In this document: positions 31,370 to 36,786 of the stretch, piece by piece | Numbering within the stretch: position 1 is the stretch's first letter | Layout: each line of letters opens with the position of its first letter | Assembly: GCA_002869665.1 (NCBI GenBank) | Contig: PKUG01000122.1 | Location: forward strand, 1 to 36,786 | Source: Desulfuromonas sp. | GTDB taxonomy: Bacteria; Desulfobacterota; Desulfuromonadia; Desulfuromonadales; Geopsychrobacteraceae | Direction: 5' to 3' | DNA: 36,786 nt | Notes under the pieces: model-generated | Seen by the model: the letters and a program-made list of their open reading frames with translations, nothing else | Databases searched by the model: none | Told to the model about the DNA's origin: nothing | Position numbers and translations under genes: made by a program

Positions 31370-32116
31370 ATGTCGACAGTTGATCTTTCAATGCAGGATG
31401 GTGTCGCGCTGTTACGTCTCGACAACGGTGTGACCAACGCCATTAACGGGACCCTGATTGCTGATTTATCGTCAGCCCTGGCCCAGGTTCGTTGTAATGC
31501 AAACGGGCTGGTCCTGCTTGGCAACGAGAAGTTTTTTTCCATCGGTCTCAACCTGCCGGAACTGATCGACTTCGATCGCGCCGCAATGACCGACTTCCTC
31601 TCCCGTTTCGAACAGCTGATGTGTGAACTTTACACGCTGCCGCTGCCGACCGCCTGCGCTTTGACCGGCCATGCCGTCGCCGGTGGCTGCATTCTGGCGT
31701 TGGCCTGTGACTATCGCTTCGCCGCAGAGGGGAGAAAGTTGATCGGCCTCAACGAAGCGACGATCGGTCTGCCCGTCCCTTATCTGCCCAGTTTGATCTT
31801 GCGGCAGTTGATTGGGGATCGCCGCGCGAGCGATATGCTGTACCAGGGGCAACTGCTCTCCAGTCGTGAGGCCGCGGATATCGGTCTGGTGGATGAGCTG
31901 TTGCCGGTGGCCGAGGTTGAAGCGCACGCCGTTGCCAGAACAGGCACTCAGACGTCTTTACCGAGAGCGGCCTTCGCCGTGCAAAAAGAGAATCGTGCCG
32001 ATTTTATCTGTTCACGCTATGCGCAGAGCAATCAGGAAAAGGTGGAATTGTTGCTGGATTGCTGGTTTGAAGAATCCGTTCAGCAGCTGCTCAAAGAAGC
32101 GGCCAGGAAATTCTGA
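31370..32116 (+). CDS. Enoyl-CoA hydratase/isomerase (crotonase) family protein
   Basis: The 248-aa protein starts at ATG 31370, preceded by TGGAGG at suitable distance. The in-frame start 27 nt upstream lacks a ribosome binding site. The crotonase fold is shown by the two oxyanion-hole regions, KFFSIGLNL (54-62) and GHAVAGGCILALACDYRFA (100-118), and by GLNEATIGLPVP (127-138), whose Glu129 aligns with one catalytic Glu of enoyl-CoA hydratase. The second catalytic Glu position is not obvious (PYLPSLILRQLIGDRRA), so it may be an isomerase, a hydrolase or a non-standard member. It is not clustered with other fatty-acid genes. Confidence 0.88.
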   Translation: MSTVDLSMQDGVALLRLDNGVTNAINGTLIADLSSALAQVRCNANGLVLLGNEKFFSIGLNLPELIDFDRAAMTDFLSRFEQLMCELYTLPLPTACALTGHAVAGGCILALACDYRFAAEGRKLIGLNEATIGLPVPYLPSLILRQLIGDRRASDMLYQGQLLSSREAADIGLVDELLPVAEVEAHAVARTGTQTSLPRAAFAVQKENRADFICSRYAQSNQEKVELLLDCWFEESVQQLLKEAARKF

Positions 32117-32277
32117 CCTTCGCTAGCTCCGATTGTGGGTCTTGTCTATAAGAACGGCGCCCCTTTCATTCAAGGTCTCGTACTGTGCTTCATTCCCCGA
32201 CACCCGTCTCTCCGGGAAGTTGATCTCCGCCCGTGGGTACAGAGAAGATCAGCGCAGTCCTTGCGTCATGCCGTCAT

Positions 32278-33240
32278 CTATTTCTCCCCCTGCACTTTGT
32301 TTATAAACAGCTCTTCCGCAGTCACTCCGAAGCCACGTGAAATGAAAATCCGCCCGATTCTGAGGAGACCCCATAGAAACAGGATCGGTAAAAATATTGT
32401 GTTCACAACAAAGACGACGATCAGGCTGACAATGTGGTCAATCAGCCGGGTAAAGGATTCTTTGACGAATTCGATTTTCGCTTTGATATCCAGCAGGTTC
32501 TTCCCCTGGTTGATGACGGAATCTAGCGATTTTTTCGTCCTCTCATACCATCCGGCATCTTCATCAGCCCCTTCAGCCTGGGCAGTTTCAACAGCGGAAA
32601 TCTCTTGCTGCAAAGATTCCATCTCTTCGGTCGATTGCCCGATCGCTTCAATCGATTCATTCTGCTTTGCTTCCAGGAATGCGACATAGGCGGCGTTGTT
32701 CAGGGAAGACATGATTGGAATGGAAAAGCGTAATAAAATCAGCGTGAAAAGAAGAACCCTGCCGATACGGGTGAAGTTGAAAGAACCGTTTCGTGGAAGC
32801 CAGAGCCCGGCCAACAGGGAAAGCAGGGCCATTGGTAAAAGAATGTTTACGCTGATGAACGGGACGATTTTTATCAGCAGCGCCTGAATCCCCAGCGACG
32901 TCATGCTTGCCAGCATGATCCATGAGAACCTCTCCACCAGATCATTTATCGGGTCCAGTGCCGCACCGGCGGCTACGGTCACACCAATCCCGGCCGGTTC
33001 AATCTGTAAAGCACTCTCCCGAAAAACCGAGACCGTCGCATTGAACGCTCTGGCGATTGCATACGCCGTGGTCGCTCTCTTCAGGCTGCTGTTCACATAT
33101 TCAGCCGCAGCACCATCGGCCTTTTGGAAGATGTGTCCCTCGAAAAAAATCTGTCGGGGCTGGGGCACGATAGAGAGGAGAAGCAGGGTCACAAGAATGG
33201 CTGTCAGTACGAGCTTTTTCTTCGGCAAGGCGAGTGACAT
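32278..33240 (-). CDS. Multi-pass membrane protein of unknown function (320 aa)
   Basis: I do not recognise the family. The start follows AGGGGA. One hydrophobic segment lies at the N-terminus (11-27), three or four in the middle (about 100-178, including LLPMALLSLLAGLWLP), and a long one near the end (LIVVFVVNTIFLPILFLWGL). Between them is an acidic coiled-coil-like stretch (about 188-225, rich in Glu/Gln) followed by an amphipathic helix. This layout, with a soluble loop between membrane blocks, suggests an envelope scaffold or channel-like protein, but no motif supports a function. The accessory neighbourhood (Fic, RAYT) suggests it may be horizontally acquired. Confidence 0.75.
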   Translation of the reverse strand: MSLALPKKKLVLTAILVTLLLLSIVPQPRQIFFEGHIFQKADGAAAEYVNSSLKRATTAYAIARAFNATVSVFRESALQIEPAGIGVTVAAGAALDPINDLVERFSWIMLASMTSLGIQALLIKIVPFISVNILLPMALLSLLAGLWLPRNGSFNFTRIGRVLLFTLILLRFSIPIMSSLNNAAYVAFLEAKQNESIEAIGQSTEEMESLQQEISAVETAQAEGADEDAGWYERTKKSLDSVINQGKNLLDIKAKIEFVKESFTRLIDHIVSLIVVFVVNTIFLPILFLWGLLRIGRIFISRGFGVTAEELFINKVQGEK

Positions 33241-33278
33241 TTCAATCCCCTGGGTTTGTTCCTGAAAAAAACCGCCGG

Positions 33279-33626
33279 TCAGTTCGAAGCCGACAGCAGC
33301 GGTTTGTCAAAGTTCACGTTTTGAGGCGCGCCATAACTACCATGAAACATTTCTATAGTAGCAGCTCTTTTCGTTATCTCAAAATTAAGGGTGTCACCAG
33401 GGCAGAGCGATAAGAGCCTGGTGTCGATCCGGCACCCCGGGCCTCGGATCGTGGGCAGGTCGGCACCCTGGAGGGCTGAGAAGTTGAACTCGTCCGGATT
33501 ATCTAGAACGATGAAAGGGGCATATGTCAAATCATAGGAGGCTGCTACCAAAGCTGTCCTGAAACACTCCAATGCGACTTTTATAAAAATAAAGCTCAGC
33601 GATAAACCGGACACAAAAGCGGACAT
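33279..33626 (-). CDS. Doubtful small hypothetical protein (115 aa)
   Basis: The frame is open for 115 codons, with a hydrophobic N-terminus (SGLSLSFIFIKVAL) that could be a signal or anchor and a beta-rich remainder (FNFSALQGADLP, LNFEITKRAATIEMFHGSYG). It ends 38 nt before the 320-aa membrane protein on the same strand, so the two could be co-expressed. No ribosome binding site is evident before the ATG and no homology is recognised. The sequence does not look like a shadow of another gene, since the opposite strand has none here. Confidence 0.4.
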   Translation of the reverse strand: MSAFVSGLSLSFIFIKVALECFRTALVAASYDLTYAPFIVLDNPDEFNFSALQGADLPTIRGPGCRIDTRLLSLCPGDTLNFEITKRAATIEMFHGSYGAPQNVNFDKPLLSASN

Positions 33627-33714
33627 TTGTCAGGACTATTTTGTGCTGGAATGATATCTATATATTTGATATTGTGATATATATTTAATTGGATAAGCGG
33701 AACGGGAAGCGGAC

Positions 33715-34920
33715 ATGATGAGTGGTGACAACATAAGAGATGATGGCGAGACCATAGGCTTGTTTGAGCCGTTGATGGTGAGTGAAGGTTCTCCGCAGCG
33801 CGCGGAGCTCAATGATCTGGTGCTCGATCTGGCAACGGCCTCCGCACGCTTCTCCGGAAGCTTGCCTCCATCCATCGCCGATGCCCTGGCAGACCTGATC
33901 CGCTCAATGAATTGCTACTACAGCAATTTGATCGAGGGGCATAACACGCACCCGGTCGATATCGAGCGAGCTCTGAATGATGACTACAGTGCCGACCCGG
34001 AAAAGCGTGACCTGCAACTCGAAGCCAGGGCGCATATCGCTGTCCAAAGATGGATCTACGAGGGTGGTGTGGGCGAAAGTCCGACGTCCCCGAAAATGAT
34101 CAGGGAAATCCACCGACGCTTTTGTGAGTTGTTACCGCCTGAACTGCTCTTTGTCGAAATTCCCGCCACGGGCGAGAGGATCCCTGTTGTGCCGGGCGAA
34201 CTCAGAACCAGGGACGTTGAAGTCGGTCGCCATGTCGCGATCAGTCCGGGATCGGTTCCACGTTTTCTCGAACGAATACATAGTGTCTACCAACGAGTGG
34301 GGCGGATTGAAGCCATTCTTGCGGCAGGGTGCGCGCACCACCGACTGCTCTGGGTTCACTCGTTTCTGGATGGCAATGGCCGTGTGGCGCGATTGATGTC
34401 CTATGCGATGTTGAGAAACGCGCTGGACACAAAGGGTCTTTGGTCTGTTGCGCGCGGTCTTGCCCGAAACGAAACAGAATACAAGCGTCACCTTGCTGCC
34501 TGTGACCAGCCTCGGCATGGTGATCGCGACGGACGTGGCACATTGAGTGAAGTGGCGCTTGCAGATTTCACAGCATTCTTTCTGAGAATCTGTCTTGATC
34601 AGATCAAATTCATGGAAGGCCTGATGAAACCCGACCGGTTGCGCGATCGCGTCTTGATCTGGAGTGAAGAAGAAATGCGTGCAGGGACGCTACCTCCCAA
34701 ATCCGATACGGTTTTACGTGCGGTGCTTATGCAGGGTTCGATCAAACGTGCGGATGTCGTTTCTCTTCTCGGCGTCACGGAAAGAAGTGCTCGCCGGGTC
34801 ACATCAGCGCTGTTGGAAATCGGTGCACTTCAGTCCAAAAGTACGCGCGCACCGCTTCACCTTAATTTCCCCGCGAAGCTTGCAGGACGGTGGATGCCGG
34901 GACTCTTTCCAGAGGAGTAA
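33715..34920 (+). CDS. Fic-domain protein (putative AMP-transferase) with C-terminal winged helix
   Basis: The 401-aa protein has a DUF4172/Fic_N-like N-terminus with an inhibitory motif S70-N-L-I-E74-G75 (the S/TxxxEG/N signature in front of the core, a class II arrangement). The Fic core has active-site loop HSFLDGNGR (215-223), where Ser replaces the usual Pro after the catalytic His215; the flap region is LFVEIPATGERIPVVPGELR. After residue ~310 comes a helix-turn-helix-like domain (KRADVVSLLGVTERSARRV). Fic enzymes typically transfer AMP from ATP to protein hydroxyls, and the inhibitory Glu suggests autoinhibition. An adjacent ATG one codon later (33718) is an equal start. It has no partner antitoxin-like gene nearby. 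Confidence 0.9.
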   Translation: MMSGDNIRDDGETIGLFEPLMVSEGSPQRAELNDLVLDLATASARFSGSLPPSIADALADLIRSMNCYYSNLIEGHNTHPVDIERALNDDYSADPEKRDLQLEARAHIAVQRWIYEGGVGESPTSPKMIREIHRRFCELLPPELLFVEIPATGERIPVVPGELRTRDVEVGRHVAISPGSVPRFLERIHSVYQRVGRIEAILAAGCAHHRLLWVHSFLDGNGRVARLMSYAMLRNALDTKGLWSVARGLARNETEYKRHLAACDQPRHGDRDGRGTLSEVALADFTAFFLRICLDQIKFMEGLMKPDRLRDRVLIWSEEEMRAGTLPPKSDTVLRAVLMQGSIKRADVVSLLGVTERSARRVTSALLEIGALQSKSTRAPLHLNFPAKLAGRWMPGLFPEE

Positions 34921-35002
34921 ACCAGGCAAGCGGCAGTTCTTGTCCAAGACATGAGCCGTTGGTGATGGAACTGACTTGTCCGATCTTGATCCGGTCCCGA
35001 GG

Positions 35003-35749
35003 AAAACTAGGGACACTTCCTAATTTTTCTGGGTCTGCCCGGTCTTTTTGGTCTTAAAGCCGTATCCAGCTTAAATTCCATCTCCTTGATAAATGTGTCA
35101 GGACCGAACGGTCGTCCGGTCTTTGTCGCCTGGCGCAGTAATTTCTCCGCCACCTCGTCCTGTTGCCGCATGAATGCCGCGTAGTTTTTCACGTCAGTCG
35201 GATCGAGCCATGATGGCTCGTGGAGCAGTTCGTCTTTTACCCCCGTAAGGTGCGCTTTTGCGCTTGACCAGCAGTATTCCTCCGCTTTGTCCGCAAGGTC
35301 GGGTTTAAGAGGATTGTTCTCGATATAGCGGGCCACGGTCCAGAGGTATTCGTCCTTGTCGACAATGCAGGAATAAAAGCGGTTCTGCCAGATACGCCCG
35401 CTCTGTTTCGTTTTTCGATTCAGGTACTGGGTGTAGACCTGGTTGGTCAGGCCGACACCACGGGCCAGCGAATTCTCTTTCTCCGGAACAGCTAGCAGGT
35501 GAACGTGATTGTCCATCAGGCAGTAGGCCCAGATTTGCAGGGAGAAGCGTTTGGAATATGTCGCGAGAAGTCGCAGATATGTCTGGCGATCTTCATCATC
35601 GAAAAAGACCGTTGCGCGATTGTTGCCGCGCTGGGTGACGTGATGGGGATAATCGATGGCGATAACGCGTGCGATTCTTGGCATGGGGAGAGAATAGTTG
35701 TTGTAGATGGGAGGTGCAAGGATAAAATAAGGGAAGTGTCCCTAGTTTT
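35003..35749 (-). mobile_element. RAYT (REP-associated tyrosine transposase) element bounded by 18-bp inverted repeats
   Basis: A perfect 18-bp inverted repeat brackets the transposase gene: AAAACTAGGGACACTTCC at 35003-35020 and its exact complement at 35732-35749. The transposase reads rightward to leftward. Its last codons (Lys-Cys-Pro-stop) are written by the left repeat itself. No target duplication is expected for this family and none is seen. Confidence 0.8.
35007..35684 (-). CDS. REP-associated tyrosine transposase (RAYT, IS200-like Y1)
   Basis: The 225-aa protein has the Y1 HUH layout: N-terminal PRIARVIAIDYPHHVTQRGN, the metal-binding HVH (60-62, in MDNHVHLLAVP), the candidate nucleophile Tyr84 in LTNQVYTQYLNRK, and the family motifs GRIWQNRFYS (96-105) and RYIENNPLKPDL (119-130). 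It ends in a basic GRPRKIRKCP tail. RAYTs move or act on REP palindromes by single-strand cleavage. Length is typical and the frame is intact, so it may be active. It lies within the inverted-repeat-bounded unit. Confidence 0.93.
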   Translation of the reverse strand: MPRIARVIAIDYPHHVTQRGNNRATVFFDDEDRQTYLRLLATYSKRFSLQIWAYCLMDNHVHLLAVPEKENSLARGVGLTNQVYTQYLNRKTKQSGRIWQNRFYSCIVDKDEYLWTVARYIENNPLKPDLADKAEEYCWSSAKAHLTGVKDELLHEPSWLDPTDVKNYAAFMRQQDEVAEKLLRQATKTGRPFGPDTFIKEMEFKLDTALRPKRPGRPRKIRKCP

Positions 35750-35809
35750 TGCCGTCACTCCCTGAAGGGCTTGTATCCTCTTCCTATGGGGCAGTATATC
35801 TGAACATTT

Positions 35810-36598
35810 TTATTTCGTAAGCTCATCAATGGCTTCAATGACCTCTTCCGACATAAAAACATTGTAATGTGAAAAGCCCTTCGCTTCTTTATACGAAGCA
35901 TCAATTCCCGCATTTGTCAGCTTTTCTATGTATTGGTTTGTAAAGCGTGGAGGAACGGTTTTGTCTTCAGTACCCGCAATCCCGATAACTTTCGTATTAT
36001 TACCAATCTTCTTCATATAGGTGCTGGGAGAAAGACTTTTCTTCCAATGACTTTTCCAACTAAACAGATTGCAAGGACAGGCAATAAGGACAGAAGCATC
36101 AATTATGTCCGGGTACTTGCCAATGATAACGCCTGTGGCAATCGCACCACCGGAGTACCCGACAACGATGAGTTTCTCAGGATTGTAGTGTGTTTTTAAA
36201 TTATCGATTGCTTCGGCAATCGCTTTCACATTGTGTGGCGTGTTGTTGTCATATCGATTGTGAGCATTTCCTGTCGAAAAGATCGTCTGGCTGTCGAAAT
36301 ATCCCGGTCTTAGGAGAACCACGACAACAATATCGTTTTCTTCAGGGGAAATTTTCGGGACGACCCTGGTGAAATAATCCGCTGCCCGCCCGCTTGAAGT
36401 ATCGCCATGAAGAAATACGACGAGTGATTTTGGATTTTGTTTTGCGTTGAAAGTTATGGTTCGCAGGCACTCCCCATTTCCAGAAACCCAATTGATATTA
36501 TCTGGTGGGTTACAATTTTTCAGGGCTGTTTTTGATTGTTTGGCACATCCAGATGCAGTGAAAATAATCAGAAGGAATAGAAGGAATATTGCTCGCAT
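35810..36598 (-). CDS. Alpha/beta-hydrolase fold lipoprotein (262 aa)
   Basis: I chose the ATG at 36598 because AGAGGA precedes it and the protein then opens on a lipoprotein signal peptide with Cys18 (FTASGC). The hydrolase fold shows VVFLHGDTSSG (oxyanion strand, 60-70), nucleophile elbow VGYSGG with Ser149, likely acid Asp212 in AGTEDKTVP, and His244 in GFSHYNVF. This is the serine-hydrolase triad in the right order. Substrate is unknown; esterase or peptidase are both possible. The gene is visibly AT-richer than most of the window and lies beside a RAYT, which suggests transfer. Confidence 0.85.
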   Translation of the reverse strand: MRAIFLLFLLIIFTASGCAKQSKTALKNCNPPDNINWVSGNGECLRTITFNAKQNPKSLVVFLHGDTSSGRAADYFTRVVPKISPEENDIVVVVLLRPGYFDSQTIFSTGNAHNRYDNNTPHNVKAIAEAIDNLKTHYNPEKLIVVGYSGGAIATGVIIGKYPDIIDASVLIACPCNLFSWKSHWKKSLSPSTYMKKIGNNTKVIGIAGTEDKTVPPRFTNQYIEKLTNAGIDASYKEAKGFSHYNVFMSEEVIEAIDELTK

Positions 36599-36786
36599 AT
36601 TCTGTGTCCTCTGTGTGGTGTTGGTATAGGAAAACAAGTTGTCACTATAGTACTAAGAATTTTGAGTTGTAAGAGAATTTTTTTCTGGACGCATTTGCCG
36701 TTTCCCCAGACCGGAACCTTCCCGATCGGCATTGTCCATTTTTGGGCAAAAAGTTCTGGCCAAGCAAGCCGGACAGGCCCCCCCCC

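Noticed and set aside
36778-36786. Terminal run of C residues
   Set aside because: It sits at the window edge and may be an assembly or contig-end artefact; no feature can be supported.

Overview
The window looks like chromosomal DNA of a GC-rich deltaproteobacterial anaerobe of the Desulfuromonadales/Geobacterales type. This is an inference from gene content: a succinyl-CoA:acetate CoA-transferase, a bacteriohemerythrin, a small c-type cytochrome, a GEMM-family riboswitch with the substitution known from Geobacter-type sensors, and MlaA/MlaC/BamD envelope genes. No rRNA or tRNA genes were seen, so taxonomy rests on proteins only.

Region 1 (1-20200, all minus strand) is the striking part: nine consecutive genes for secreted proteins built from DUF11 (conserved repeat domain) and related beta-sandwich modules. 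They form two collinear, paralogous units. Unit A (19800 to 7744) is a 1123-aa multidomain protein, a 164-aa single-domain protein, two mid-size DUF11 proteins (466 and 404 aa) and a 1677-aa protein with a DUF11/SdrD-B-like front and a large predicted outer-membrane beta-barrel. Unit B (7279 to beyond position 1) repeats the plan: 1318-aa multidomain protein, 160-aa single-domain protein, 413-aa DUF11 protein, and a paralogue of the barrel protein whose C-terminus lies outside the window. I read this as a duplicated, undescribed surface-protein system. Unit A is preceded by a predicted GEMM-I riboswitch (20047-20146) with A at the ligand-discriminating position and a downstream terminator, suggesting cyclic AMP-GMP control. 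Unit B is preceded by a terminator-like hairpin that encloses a short, proline-rich leader ORF with its own ribosome binding site.

Region 2 (20330-27918) is conserved housekeeping and envelope content: an acetyl-CoA hydrolase/CoA-transferase family gene with its own promoter and terminator, bamD, a divergent crcB-DUF190-TerB-methyltransferase run, the mlaA-mlaC pair ending in a strong terminator, and a convergent gene for an alanine-rich repeat protein.

Region 3 (28000-32116) holds small genes: a RelE/ParE-like protein, an unknown 156-aa protein, a monoheme cytochrome c, a bacteriohemerythrin, an FKBP-type prolyl isomerase and a crotonase-fold protein.

Region 4 (32278-36786) is accessory: an unknown multi-pass membrane protein, a doubtful small ORF, a Fic-domain protein, a REP-associated transposase (RAYT) element with perfect 18-bp inverted repeats, and an AT-richer alpha/beta-hydrolase lipoprotein.
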